Below, one piece after another: positions 41,265 through 50,234 of a stretch of DNA of 64,000 nt. Each line of letters starts with the position of its first letter. Within the stretch, counting starts at the first letter, position 1. Source of the DNA: Sphingomonas sp. QA11. Lineage in GTDB: Bacteria; Pseudomonadota; Alphaproteobacteria; Sphingomonadales; Sphingomonadaceae. The notes beneath the pieces are model-generated. The model worked only from the letters and a program-made list of their open reading frames with translations. It did no database searches and was not told the origin of the DNA. Position numbers and translations under genes: made by a program. The stretch lies in the NCBI RefSeq assembly GCF_028473665.1, contig NZ_CP098774.1, positions 1,736,001 through 1,800,000 on the forward strand, in the 5' to 3' direction.

Positions 41265-41827
41265 CGCATCGCGAAGTCTGCCAGAACCTTCGGGTAAAGG
41301 CGATGCTCTTCGGCGAGCACGCGTGCCGAGAGGCTCTCGACGGTATCGGCCGGCAGGATCGGCACCTCCGCCTGCCCGAGCACCTCGCCGCCATCTAGTT
41401 CCTCGGTAACGATGTGCACCGAGCAACCGGCAACCGCGTCGCCTGCCTCGATGGCACGCTGGTGCGTGTCGAGGCCCTTGTATCTGGGCAGCAGCGAAGG
41501 ATGGATATTGATGATTCGCCCGCGCCAGCGCGAGACGAAATCATCGGAGAGCAGGCGCATGTAACCGGCTAGGGCGATGATCTCCACACCGGCATCGCGA
41601 AGTGCCGCGTCGATTGCGGCTTCATATTCGGCCTTGGGCATGCCCTTGGGCGATTGAGCGAATGTCCTGAGGCCGGCGTCGCGCGCCCAGGCCAGGCCGG
41701 GCGCGTCCGGCTTGTCCGAGGCGACGATGCCGATTTCATACGGGCTGGCTGGATCGTTCGCGGCTTCGGCCAGCGACATCATGTTCGATCCGCGCCCCGA
41801 GATGAGGATGCCGACCTTGCGCCTCAC
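41261..41827 (-). CDS. purN: Phosphoribosylglycinamide formyltransferase PurN
   Basis: A 188-residue enzyme of purine synthesis that transfers formyl from 10-formyl-THF to GAR. It starts at a GTG (41827): MRRKVGILISGRGSNMMSLA, with the phosphate-binding GRGSNM. The catalytic Asn-His-Asp set is visible in INIHPSLLP, with Asp in EELDGGEVL. The family fingerprint ALAGYMRLLS is present. It follows purM on the same strand after a 108-base REP-like element, in the usual purM-purN order. Confidence 0.96.
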   Translation of the reverse strand: MRRKVGILISGRGSNMMSLAEAANDPASPYEIGIVASDKPDAPGLAWARDAGLRTFAQSPKGMPKAEYEAAIDAALRDAGVEIIALAGYMRLLSDDFVSRWRGRIINIHPSLLPRYKGLDTHQRAIEAGDAVAGCSVHIVTEELDGGEVLGQAEVPILPADTVESLSARVLAEEHRLYPKVLADFAMR

Positions 41828-41934
41828 TTCTGCCCTCTCGCTTGCAGGAGGGGGTGGAGGGTACCGCCAACGGCACCACTCACGACAGGCCGGGAGCCTG
41901 CCCCCGGCCCCTCCCGCAAACGGGAGGGCAGAAG
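41827..41934. repeat. REP-like palindromic element between purM and purN
   Basis: The two ends are inverted copies: left CTTCTGCCCTCTCGCTTGCA at 41827-41846 followed by GGAGGGGG, and the complement of the right end (about 41906-41934), CTTCTGCCCTCCCGTTTGCG followed by GGAGGGG. Each end is itself a hairpin (for example CCTCCCG-CAAA-CGGGAGG at 41910-41927). The element fills the whole gap between the purM stop and the purN start codon, so it could affect read-through or mRNA stability. Confidence 0.75.
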
Positions 41935-41935
41935 A

Positions 41936-43042
41936 CTACGCCTCATGCGTCGCCGACCATGCCGCGCGGGCGCTCCATGCCTCGTCACTGCCGAAGACGG
42001 TGCATCCCCGTGCGCCAGCCTCGATCGTTCCAATCGCGAACACCGTCTCGCCCGCCGCTTCGAGCGCCTGCTTCACGCCATCGGCCTCATCGGCGGCCAC
42101 CACGGCAACCATCCCGATCCCGCAATTGAAGGTCCGCGCCATCTCTTCCGGCTCGATCGCCCCCTGGCCCTGCAGGAACCCCATCAGCCGCGGCTGTGGC
42201 CACGCATCGGCGTCGATTCGCGCGTGAACGCCTTCGGGCAGCACGCGCGGGACATTCTCCAGCAATCCGCCGCCGGTGATATGCGCCAGCCCCTTGATCC
42301 GCTTTTCGGCAAGCAGCGGCAGCAGTGATTTCACATAGATGCGTGTCGGCGCCATCAGCGTGTCGATCAGCATCACGTCCTGGTCGAACAGGGCGGGGCG
42401 ATCGAGCTTCCAGCCCCGATCAGCCGCAAGCCGGCGCACCAGCGAGAAGCCGTTCGAATGCACGCCCGACGAGGCTAGGCCAAGCATCACGTCACCCGGC
42501 GCGATCGCAGCGCCGGTCAGCACCCGATCCCGCTCGACCGCGCCGACGCAGAAGCCGGCGAGGTCATAGTCGCCCTCGGCATACATGCCCGGCATTTCCG
42601 CCGTCTCCCCACCGATCAGCGCGCAGCCCGCCTGCTTGCAGCCCTCGGCGATCGAGGCGACGACTCGTTCGGCAACCGCCGCGTCGAGCTTTCCGCTTGC
42701 ATAATAATCCAGGAAGAACAGCGGTTCGGCACCCTGAACGATCAGGTCGTTGACGCACATCGCGACCAGATCGATCCCGACCCCGTCGTGACGGTCATGG
42801 TCGATGGCAAGCTTCAGCTTGGTCCCGACGCCGTCATTCGCCGCGACCAGCAGGGGATCGACGAAGCCGGCCGCCTTGAGATCGAAGAAGCCGCCAAAGC
42901 CGCCCAGGTCGGCATCGGCGCCGGGCCGTCGGGTCGACTTGGCCAATGGCGCGATCGCGCGCACCAGCGCGTTGCCCGCGGCGATAGAGACGCCCGCCTG
43001 GGCGTAGGTGTAAGGACCATTGTCCCGTTCAGTGTCGCTCAT
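41936..43042 (-). CDS. purM: Phosphoribosylformylglycinamidine cyclo-ligase PurM
   Basis: A 368-residue ATP-dependent enzyme that makes AIR in purine synthesis. Recognisable parts are [48 protein letters not shown], the [20 protein letters not shown] block, [11 protein letters not shown] and [16 protein letters not shown]. All core motifs of the AIR synthetase family are intact and the length is normal. Start ATG at 43042. First gene of the minus-strand purM-purN-mmcQ-membrane-protein set. Confidence 0.98.
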   Translation of the reverse strand: MSDTERDNGPYTYAQAGVSIAAGNALVRAIAPLAKSTRRPGADADLGGFGGFFDLKAAGFVDPLLVAANDGVGTKLKLAIDHDRHDGVGIDLVAMCVNDLIVQGAEPLFFLDYYASGKLDAAVAERVVASIAEGCKQAGCALIGGETAEMPGMYAEGDYDLAGFCVGAVERDRVLTGAAIAPGDVMLGLASSGVHSNGFSLVRRLAADRGWKLDRPALFDQDVMLIDTLMAPTRIYVKSLLPLLAEKRIKGLAHITGGGLLENVPRVLPEGVHARIDADAWPQPRLMGFLQGQGAIEPEEMARTFNCGIGMVAVVAADEADGVKQALEAAGETVFAIGTIEAGARGCTVFGSDEAWSARAAWSATHEA

Positions 43043-43103
43043 TCCGGTCGCCTAGCCATATCCTGCTTGGATTTCCACGTCTGCTTCGCCAAAAGGGCCC
43101 GCA

Positions 43104-44360
43104 ATGAACTCCCGCCGCCTTGTCCGTCTGCTTCCGATCGCCCTGACGATCGCCGTCACCGGTGGAATCGTGCTGGCGCAGGATGAAGAAGGCAGCAGCC
43201 CAGCCGTGTCGGCCGGCGACGGTTCCGGCAGCTATGAAGTGAGCGGCGTCAACGTGGACGTGACCGGCAAGACCGCCGACGCGGCCCGCACCGGGGGCTG
43301 GCGCATTGCCCAGCGCAAGGGCTGGCAGATGCTGTCGCAGCGGCTCGGCGGGGACGGTAGCCTGGTCTCCGACGGCACGCTCGATTCGTTGGTATCTGGC
43401 ATCGTCGTCGAGAATGAACAGATCGGCCCGAACCGCTATGTCGCCCGACTGGGCGTGCTGTTCAGCCGCGCCCGCGCCGGCGCCCTGTTGGGAGTCGCCG
43501 GCCGTACCATGCGCTCGGCACCGATGCTCACCATCCCGATCGAATGGTCGGGCGGGGCCGGACCGGCGTTCGAGCAGAAGACTCAGTGGCAGGAAGCATG
43601 GAACCGCTATCGCACCGGGAACAGTGCGATCGATTATGTGCGACCGGCCGGTTCGGGCCCAGATTCGCTGCTGCTCAATGCCGGGCAGGTGGGCCGGCCG
43701 GGCCGGGCGTGGTGGCGGACGATCCTCGATCAATATGGCGCATCCGACGTCCTCGTCCCCATGGTCCGTCTTTCCCGCCAATGGCCGGGCGGCCCGATCA
43801 TCGGCGTGTTCGAAGCACGGCACGGCCCCGACAACCATATCATCGCCCGCTTCACGTTGCGCGTGGGCAATGGCGACGCGTTGCCGGTGCTGCTCGATGC
43901 CGGTGTGAAGCGGATCGACGACGCCTATCAGGCGGCGCTTCGCAACGGCACGCTCCGCACCGACCCGACGCTTTCCTCGCGCCCGCCTGAGCCGACTCCG
44001 GTCGTCGAGGAAGAAGCCCCGGGTGAGAGCGCGGTCGAAACCAACGATGCCGTCCAGATATCCGGTGGCGTTGCGATCAATATCCAGGTCGATACCCCCG
44101 GCGCTGCGTCGGTATCGGCAACCGAGGCAGCGCTCCGGAATATTCCGGGCGTGCGCTCGGCGCTCACCACCAGCCTTGCGCTCGGCGGCGTCTCGGTGAT
44201 GCGAGTCAGCTTCGATGGCGATCCGGCCACGCTCAGGCCGCTGCTCGAAGCCCGCGGCTGGGCGGTCCAGGGAACGGGAACGACACTGCGTATCCGGCGA
44301 GCCGGCGCCCCTTCGCAGGGCGTGACAGCGCCGCCGGCGGAAAACGCGACTAGCGGATGA
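43104..44360 (+). CDS. Exported DUF2066-like protein
   Basis: A 418-residue protein with a signal peptide (MNSRRLVRLLPIALTIAVTG, cleavage near VLAQD). Residues 43-130 fit DUF2066: SYEVSGVNVDVTGKTADAAR, AQRKGWQMLSQRLG and the YVARLGVLFSRARA strand. The middle domain (IPIEWSGGAGPAFEQKTQWQ, DVLVPMVRLSRQW) has no recognised family. The C-terminal 85 residues (AINIQVDTPGAASVSATEAA, GVRSALTTSLALGGVSVMRV) look like a ferredoxin-like, heavy-metal-associated type fold without metal Cys. It overlaps hdaA by four bases (ATGA). Role unknown; the coupling to hdaA is positional only. Confidence 0.8.
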   Translation: MNSRRLVRLLPIALTIAVTGGIVLAQDEEGSSPAVSAGDGSGSYEVSGVNVDVTGKTADAARTGGWRIAQRKGWQMLSQRLGGDGSLVSDGTLDSLVSGIVVENEQIGPNRYVARLGVLFSRARAGALLGVAGRTMRSAPMLTIPIEWSGGAGPAFEQKTQWQEAWNRYRTGNSAIDYVRPAGSGPDSLLLNAGQVGRPGRAWWRTILDQYGASDVLVPMVRLSRQWPGGPIIGVFEARHGPDNHIIARFTLRVGNGDALPVLLDAGVKRIDDAYQAALRNGTLRTDPTLSSRPPEPTPVVEEEAPGESAVETNDAVQISGGVAINIQVDTPGAASVSATEAALRNIPGVRSALTTSLALGGVSVMRVSFDGDPATLRPLLEARGWAVQGTGTTLRIRRAGAPSQGVTAPPAENATSG

Positions 44361-44992
44361 GCCAGATCGCGCTGCCATTTGATTGGCCGCCGGATCCGCG
44401 CGACGATGAGTTTCTCGTCAGCGATTCGAACGCGCGCGCCGTCCAGCTGCTTGAACGCTGGAGCACATGGCCGGTGATGGCTGTCGTGCTCACCGGGCCG
44501 CGCAAGTCCGGCCGAAGCCTGCTCGCGCGGATTTTCGCCGCGAAGAGCGGCGGCGAGATCATCGACGACGCCGAACGCCAGAGCGAGACGGCGATCTTCC
44601 ACGCCTGGAACCGGGCGCAGGAAAGCCGGCACCCGCTGGTCATCGTCGCCGATGCCGGACCGCCCGAATGGACGATCAAATTGCCGGATCTTCGTTCACG
44701 CCTCACCGCCAGTCCGATCGCCCGAATCGGGCCGCCCGACGAGGCGCTGATGCAGGCCCTGTTCGAGCGGCAGTTCCTGCGGCGCGGCCTGGATGCCCGC
44801 CCAGACCTGATCCAGTGGCTGATTCTTCGCGTCGAACGAAGCCATGTCGCCCTCCTGCGCACGGTCGATGTGCTCGATCAGGCAGTCCTCGCCCGCCACA
44901 AACGCTTGTCGATTCCGCTCGCGCGCGCCACATTGGCTGAAGCGGGGCTGATTGCCGGTCGCGCACCCGAATTACCGATCGAGAACCTATGA
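44357..44992 (+). CDS. hdaA: DnaA-regulatory AAA+ protein HdaA
   Basis: A 211-residue homologue of Hda/HdaA, which binds the sliding clamp and stimulates ATP hydrolysis by DnaA to prevent re-initiation. The N-terminal QIALPF (residues 3-8) is a clamp-binding box, followed by the typical DW. The AAA+ part has LTGPRKSGRSLLARIF, where the Walker A Lys is replaced by Arg53, then GEIIDDAE and HPLVIVADAGPPEW. The C-terminal lid (DALMQAL-like EALMQALFERQFLRRGLDAR, and VDVLDQAVLARHKRLSIPLA) resembles DnaA domain III. It lies between the DUF2066 gene and ppk1, each overlapping by four bases. Confidence 0.88.
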   Translation: MSQIALPFDWPPDPRDDEFLVSDSNARAVQLLERWSTWPVMAVVLTGPRKSGRSLLARIFAAKSGGEIIDDAERQSETAIFHAWNRAQESRHPLVIVADAGPPEWTIKLPDLRSRLTASPIARIGPPDEALMQALFERQFLRRGLDARPDLIQWLILRVERSHVALLRTVDVLDQAVLARHKRLSIPLARATLAEAGLIAGRAPELPIENL

Positions 44993-47163
44993 CACGGCCC
45001 GCCCATATCGTGCGTCTGGACGATGACGACGATCCGTTCGTCAGCGAAGGCAGCGACCGCTACTTCAACCGCGAGCTTTCCTGGCTGGCCTTCAACCGGC
45101 GCGTGCTGGAAGAGGCATGCAACCCGGCGCATCCGCTGCTTGAGCGAGTCCGGTTCCTGTCCATCTCGGGTTCGAACCTCGACGAATTCTTCATGGTGCG
45201 AGTCGCTGGGCTGAAGGGGCAGCAACTTCAGGACGTCGACCGCCTCTCGGTCGACGGCATGTCGTCGCGCCAGCAACTCGCCGCGATCGTGGCGGAGGCC
45301 GACGAACTGGTCGAAAGCCAGCGCTCGGTCTGGCGCGATCTGCGTCATGAGCTTGCCGAAACCGGGATCGAGGTGCTCGGCTCGAAGACGATCGACGCGG
45401 CGGTCACGCCCGAGGAGCTGGCCTGGCTCGAGACCCATTTCCGCGAGCAGATCTTCCCGATCCTGACGCCCCAGGCGCTCGATCCGGCGCACCCGTTCCC
45501 GTTCATGCCCAACAAGGGGCTGGCGGTGATGTTCGATCTGGTCCGCCTGTCCGATAACGAGCCGATTCGGGAGCTGGTCATGCTGCCGGCACCGATGGCG
45601 CGATTTGTCCGGCTTCCGGGCGAGCGAGCGCGTTATGTCGCTGCCGAATCGCTGGTGAAGCGCTTCTCGTCGCTCGTCTTCCCCGGATATCGCGTCGAGG
45701 GTGGCGCTGAGTTCCGCGTGCTGCGCGACAGCGATATCGAGATCGAGGAAGAGGCCGAGGATCTCGTCCGCTACTTCGCCAACGCGATCAAGCGGCGCCG
45801 CCGTGGCCGCGTCATCCGTCTCGAGCTGGAAAGCGGCATGCCCGAGGGCCTGTCCAAGGCCCTGCGCGACGAGCTTGGCGGGGCCGACGCCTTTGTCACC
45901 GAAAGCGGCGCGTTCCTCGGCGTGGGCGATCTTGAATCGATCGTCGACGAGGATCGGCCCGACCTCAAATTCCCGCCCTATAGCCCGCGTTTCCCCGAGC
46001 GGATTCGCGAATTCAACGGCGACTGTTTCGCGGCGATCCGTGCCAAGGACATCGTCGTCCATCACCCCTATGAGAGCTTCGACGTGGTGCTCGCCTTCCT
46101 GCGGCAGGCAGCGGGCGATCCCGATGTGGTGGCGATCAAGCAGACACTCTATCGCGCCGGTAAGCAGCCAGCCGTCATCAACGCGCTGATCAACGCGGCC
46201 GAAGCCGGCAAGTCGGTCACCGCGGTGGTCGAGCTCAAGGCGCGCTTCGACGAGGAGCAGAACCTGCTCTGGGCCTCGGCGCTGGAGCGCGCGGGCGTGC
46301 AGGTCGTCTATGGCTTCATGGAGTGGAAGACCCACGCCAAAGTCTCGATGGTGGTCCGGCGGGAAGCGGGGCAATTCCGCACCTATTGCCACTTCGGCAC
46401 CGGAAACTATCATCCGGTCACGGCAAAAATCTACACCGATCTCAGCTTCTTCACGGCCGATCCTCGCATCGGTCGCGATGCCGCGCAGATGTTCAACTAC
46501 GTCACCGGCTATGTCGAGCCGCACGACATGGCGCTGGTCAGCCTGTCGCCGCGCGATCTGCGTCCGCGGCTGATGAGCCTGATCGACAAAGAGATCGAAT
46601 TTGCGAGAGCGGGCAAGCCCGGCGCGATCTGGGCCAAGATGAATTCGGTGGTCGATCCCGCGGTGATCGAGAAGCTGTATGAGGCGAGCGCCGCCGGGGT
46701 GCGCATCGACCTCATCATCCGCGGTATCTGCTGCCTGAGGCCGGGCGTGCCCGGTCTGTCCGAGAATATCCGGGTGAAATCAGTGATCGGCCGTTTCCTG
46801 GAGCACAGTCGCATCTGGGCATTCGGCAACGGAAAGGCGCTGCCCAATGACGGCGCGAAGATCTTCATCTCCTCTGCCGACTGGATGCCGCGCAATTTCG
46901 ACCGGCGGGTCGAATATATGCTGCCGATCGAGAATTCGACGGTGCATGACCAGATCCTCGACCAGGTCATGGTCGCCAATTTGATCGACAATGAGCAGAG
47001 CTGGGAGCTTCATGCCGACGGCAGCTATGTGCGGGCCGAACCTGGCGACCGGCCGTTCAACCTGCATCGCTATTTCATGACCAACCCATCGCTGTCCGGC
47101 CGGGGTGCCGCCTTGTCGGCCAGCGATGCCGTACCGAAACTTTCGCTGAACCGCAGGCGTTAA
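44989..47163 (+). CDS. ppk1: Polyphosphate kinase PPK1
   Basis: A 724-residue enzyme that builds polyphosphate from ATP through a phosphohistidine. The N domain starts RYFNRELSWLAFNRRVLEEA. The head domain follows. The two catalytic C-terminal domains have the phosphorylated His449 in MEWKTHAKVSMVV and the second conserved His606 in LEHSRIWAFGNG. RFDEEQNLLWASALERAGVQ and DLIIRGICCLRPGVPG are also diagnostic. The start overlaps the hdaA stop (ATGA), and ppx follows five bases after the stop. Confidence 0.97.
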   Translation: MTRPAHIVRLDDDDDPFVSEGSDRYFNRELSWLAFNRRVLEEACNPAHPLLERVRFLSISGSNLDEFFMVRVAGLKGQQLQDVDRLSVDGMSSRQQLAAIVAEADELVESQRSVWRDLRHELAETGIEVLGSKTIDAAVTPEELAWLETHFREQIFPILTPQALDPAHPFPFMPNKGLAVMFDLVRLSDNEPIRELVMLPAPMARFVRLPGERARYVAAESLVKRFSSLVFPGYRVEGGAEFRVLRDSDIEIEEEAEDLVRYFANAIKRRRRGRVIRLELESGMPEGLSKALRDELGGADAFVTESGAFLGVGDLESIVDEDRPDLKFPPYSPRFPERIREFNGDCFAAIRAKDIVVHHPYESFDVVLAFLRQAAGDPDVVAIKQTLYRAGKQPAVINALINAAEAGKSVTAVVELKARFDEEQNLLWASALERAGVQVVYGFMEWKTHAKVSMVVRREAGQFRTYCHFGTGNYHPVTAKIYTDLSFFTADPRIGRDAAQMFNYVTGYVEPHDMALVSLSPRDLRPRLMSLIDKEIEFARAGKPGAIWAKMNSVVDPAVIEKLYEASAAGVRIDLIIRGICCLRPGVPGLSENIRVKSVIGRFLEHSRIWAFGNGKALPNDGAKIFISSADWMPRNFDRRVEYMLPIENSTVHDQILDQVMVANLIDNEQSWELHADGSYVRAEPGDRPFNLHRYFMTNPSLSGRGAALSASDAVPKLSLNRRR

Positions 47164-47168
47164 GGGGC

Positions 47169-48665
47169 GTGGCCACCGTTTTGTTCCGCAAGCCGAAAAT
47201 GGAATCGGCTGTCGAGCCGCGCACCGGCATCATCGATATCGGCTCCAATTCGATTCGCCTCGTCGTCTATCAGGGGCCTGAACGGCTGCCGGCGATCCTG
47301 TTCAACGAGAAGGTAATGGCCGGCCTGGGCCGCGGTCTTGCCGAGACCGGCGCGATCGCCGAACCGGCGCTCGACATGGCGGCCGAGGCGCTTGCCCGCT
47401 TCGCCGCTGTCGCGCGCGAGATGGAGGTGACCCGGCTGCGTACCGTCGCGACCGCCGCGGTCCGGGATGCCTCCAACGGGCAGGTGCTGCTCGATACCGC
47501 CCGCGGGCTTGGTCTTGAGGTCGAACTGCTCTCCGGCGAGCAGGAAGCTACCGCCGCCGGGCATGGCGTGCTCTCGGCCATTCCGGAGGCTGACGGCATC
47601 GTCGGCGACCTGGGGGGCGGCAGCCTTGAACTGGTCCGCGTTTCAGGCGGGCGGGTGCGCGATCGCGCCTCCTTTCCGCTCGGTGTCCTGCGCATTGGCG
47701 CGTTTCGGGCGAAGGGGCAGGGCGCGCTGGAGCGCCAGCTATTCAAGGCACTGAAAGCCGCCGGCTGGCTCGGGCGCGGCGAGGGGCTGCCCTTCTATCT
47801 GGTCGGCGGATCGTGGCGCGCCCTGGCACGACTCGACATGCACCTCAACAGCTATTCGCTGCCGGTGATCCACCAATATTCGATGACGCTGCCGGCGATC
47901 GCCCGCATGGGCCGTACGATCAGCCATGTGCCGAAAAGCTGGCTGCGCGCCATTCCGGGTCTCTCCTCAGGCCGCGCAACGACCCTTGGCGATGCCGCCG
48001 CGCTGCTCGCGGTATTGCTCAAGCATCTGCAGTCCGACACCACGCTCGTCTCGGCTTTCGGCCTGCGCGAGGGCCTGCTCTACGGCGCGCTCGACGAAAC
48101 CGTCCGCGCGCAGGACCCCCTGATCGTCGCCGCGCGCGACGAGGGACAGCGCCATGGACGCTTCGCCGAGCATGGCGACCTGCTCGATCACTGGATCGCG
48201 CCCCTGTTCACCGGGGATTCGGCTGCCCAGGCGCGGCTGCGGCTCGCGGCTTGCCTGCTCGCCGATGTCGGCTGGCGTGCCAATCCCGAGTTCAGGGCCG
48301 AACGCGGCGTGGAGATCGCGCTGCACGGCAATTGGGTCGCGATCGATGCCCGGGGCCGCGCGGTCGTCGCGCAGGCGCTGTTCACCAGCCTCGGCGGCGG
48401 CACTGAAATTCCGTCGCCGCTTCATCTGCTGGCGCCGGCCGACGACCTCAAACGCGCGATCACCTGGGGGTTGTCCATGCGACTGGGGCAGCGGCTGAGC
48501 GGCGGGCTTGCCGGACCGCTACGCCGGTCCCGCCTGACCGATGACGGCGAGATCGTGACTCTCCACGTCACGCCCGACGACCTGGCGCTTTACGGCGAGG
48601 CGGTCGAGCGTCGCCACGCGGCGCTGTGCACCGCACTCGGCAGGAAACCGATCGTTACCGCCTAG
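47169..48665 (+). CDS. ppx: Exopolyphosphatase / pppGpp phosphohydrolase family (Ppx/GppA)
   Basis: A 498-residue ASKHA-fold phosphatase. It shows the phosphate-binding loops TGIIDIGSNSIRLVVYQ and GIVGDLGGGSLELVRVSGGR, with the catalytic Glu in LLSGEQEATAAGHGV. The C-terminal HD-like domain contains AEHGDLLDHWIAPLF and RLAACLLADVGWRANPE. Adjacent to ppk1, it is best read as exopolyphosphatase, though GppA-type hydrolysis of pppGpp cannot be excluded. The GTG at 47169 is close behind the ppk1 stop; an ATG at 47199 is possible. Confidence 0.94.
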   Translation: MATVLFRKPKMESAVEPRTGIIDIGSNSIRLVVYQGPERLPAILFNEKVMAGLGRGLAETGAIAEPALDMAAEALARFAAVAREMEVTRLRTVATAAVRDASNGQVLLDTARGLGLEVELLSGEQEATAAGHGVLSAIPEADGIVGDLGGGSLELVRVSGGRVRDRASFPLGVLRIGAFRAKGQGALERQLFKALKAAGWLGRGEGLPFYLVGGSWRALARLDMHLNSYSLPVIHQYSMTLPAIARMGRTISHVPKSWLRAIPGLSSGRATTLGDAAALLAVLLKHLQSDTTLVSAFGLREGLLYGALDETVRAQDPLIVAARDEGQRHGRFAEHGDLLDHWIAPLFTGDSAAQARLRLAACLLADVGWRANPEFRAERGVEIALHGNWVAIDARGRAVVAQALFTSLGGGTEIPSPLHLLAPADDLKRAITWGLSMRLGQRLSGGLAGPLRRSRLTDDGEIVTLHVTPDDLALYGEAVERRHAALCTALGRKPIVTA

Positions 48666-48678
48666 AATCCGGCGACTA

Positions 48679-48957
48679 TCAGCCGCAATGGACGCCGGTG
48701 ACGACGTCCTTCTCGTCGAGATCGACGTTCAGCCGGTCGATACGATAATCCATCGTCACCGCCATGCCCGGCCGGATCACGCGGACGGTCTTCGATCCCG
48801 ACGCGATTCGCGCCTTCTCGACCGCATCCGCTGAATAAGGCTTGCCGATGATGGCATTGGCAGCGTTGGCGTTGCACGCACTCTCGGTTGCGGACTTTTC
48901 CGCCGGCGGGACCGGCGCGCAGGCCGCCAGCGCGGCCAGGATCACCATGATTCTCAC
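48679..48957 (-). CDS. Small I78-family peptidase-inhibitor lipoprotein
   Basis: A 92-residue protein. The start MRIMVILAALAACAPVPPAE has a lipobox (LAAC, Cys13). The body matches the I78 (Aspergillus elastase inhibitor) family: IGKPYSADAVEKARIASGSK, VRVIRPGMAVTMDYRIDRLN and the terminal GVHCG. The two remaining Cys could form a disulphide. The GTG at 48957 overlaps the rnd stop (GTGA); an ATG at 48948 would still leave the lipobox. Probably membrane-anchored in the periplasm, where it may inhibit serine proteases or only carry the fold. Confidence 0.87.
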   Translation of the reverse strand: MRIMVILAALAACAPVPPAEKSATESACNANAANAIIGKPYSADAVEKARIASGSKTVRVIRPGMAVTMDYRIDRLNVDLDEKDVVTGVHCG

Positions 48958-50132
48958 GACGTCGCCTCCTCGGTCCGGGTCATCTTGAGCTTGCCGTTGA
49001 CGACCGCGAAGGCAAGCCGTCCCTCGACCAGGTCGAGCGCGTCACGGCCGAACTGGTCGAAGCGCCAGCCTTCGAGGATCGACAGGTTGTCGCGCTGCCC
49101 CGCTGCGAGCGCCTCAAGGTCCTCGCTACGCGCCAGCAGCCGCGCGGCGACGTCGATTTCCTTGGAACGGATCTTGAGCAGGAGCTTGAGCAGATCCGCG
49201 ACGAGCGCGCCGTCCTTGCCCAGGCCCGGCTTGCGATCGTCGCGCGCCGGCATCTCGTCGACGCTCATCGGCTCGGCAGCCTCGAGCGCGGCCATCAGCC
49301 GTGCGCCAATATCGTTTCCGGCCCAGGTCGCGGAAAGACCGCGCACCTTGGCGAGATCGGCCTGCTTGCGCGGCGCATGGCCGGCCAGGTCGGCCAGCGT
49401 CTCGTCCTTGACGATCCGCCCGCGCGGCAGGTCCTTGCTCCGCGCCTCAAGCTCGCGCCACCGCGCCAGCGCCTTGAGCCGGCCGAGAACATCGGCCTTG
49501 CGCCCGGCGATTCGCACGCGTTTCCACGCCTCTTCGGGGTCATTGGCATAGTTTTTCGGATCGCCCAGCCGCTCCATTTCCTGGTCGAGCCACGCTCCGC
49601 GCCCGGTCCGGCGGAGGCGATCGAGCATCTTGGGGAATATCTTCGCGAGATGGGTGACGTCGCCGATCGCATATTCGATCTGCCGCGAATCGAGCGGGCG
49701 CCGGCTCCAGTCAGTGAAGCGTGCGCCCTTATCGACCTGGATGCCCAGATAGGCGTCGACCAGGTTGGAATACCCGACCTGCTCGCCTTGCCCCAGCGCC
49801 ATGGCAGCGATCTGCGTGTCGAACAGCGGGTGAGGGGTCTTGCCCGTCAGGTTGTAGATGATCTCAAGATCCTGGCCGCCGGCGTGGAAGACCTTCAGCA
49901 CGTCCTCATTCCTGACCATCAGGTCGAGCAGCGGAGTCATGTCGAGCCCCGGTGCCATCGGGTCGATCGCCGCCGCCTCGTTCACATCGGCGATCTGGAT
50001 CAGACAGAGTTCCGGCCAGAAAGTGTTCTCGCGCATGAACTCCGTGTCGACGCAGACGAAGTCGGCCTGGCCGAGTCGGGTGCAGAGATTGGCGAGGGTT
50101 GCGCTGTCGGTGATCAGGGGATGGATATGCAT
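48954..50132 (-). CDS. rnd: Ribonuclease D
   Basis: A 392-residue 3'-5' exoribonuclease active in tRNA and stable RNA processing. The DEDD-Y exonuclease residues are visible in FVCVDTEFMREN (Asp, Glu), VFHAGGQDLEIIYN (Asp) and IEYAIGDVTHL (Tyr, Asp). Two HRDC-type helical domains follow (ALARWRELEARSKDLPRGRI, and VADLLKLLLKIRSKEIDVAA). The ATG at 50132 (MHIHPLITDSATL) matches the usual start; the longer frame crosses the promoter region toward aspS. Divergent from aspS with about 100 bases between starts. Confidence 0.96.
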   Translation of the reverse strand: MHIHPLITDSATLANLCTRLGQADFVCVDTEFMRENTFWPELCLIQIADVNEAAAIDPMAPGLDMTPLLDLMVRNEDVLKVFHAGGQDLEIIYNLTGKTPHPLFDTQIAAMALGQGEQVGYSNLVDAYLGIQVDKGARFTDWSRRPLDSRQIEYAIGDVTHLAKIFPKMLDRLRRTGRGAWLDQEMERLGDPKNYANDPEEAWKRVRIAGRKADVLGRLKALARWRELEARSKDLPRGRIVKDETLADLAGHAPRKQADLAKVRGLSATWAGNDIGARLMAALEAAEPMSVDEMPARDDRKPGLGKDGALVADLLKLLLKIRSKEIDVAARLLARSEDLEALAAGQRDNLSILEGWRFDQFGRDALDLVEGRLAFAVVNGKLKMTRTEEATS

Positions 50133-50234
50133 CGCAACGCCATAGACATGTGTCGCCGCCTTGACAAAGCGGCGTATGACGGGGAAGCGCGGCGCTTCGC
50201 GTAACTGCCGAACATTTTGAACGAGAAGACGATC

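Noticed and set aside
44878..46524. 548-codon minus-strand frame inside ppk1
   Set aside because: It is a shadow of ppk1, which is intact with both catalytic His residues.
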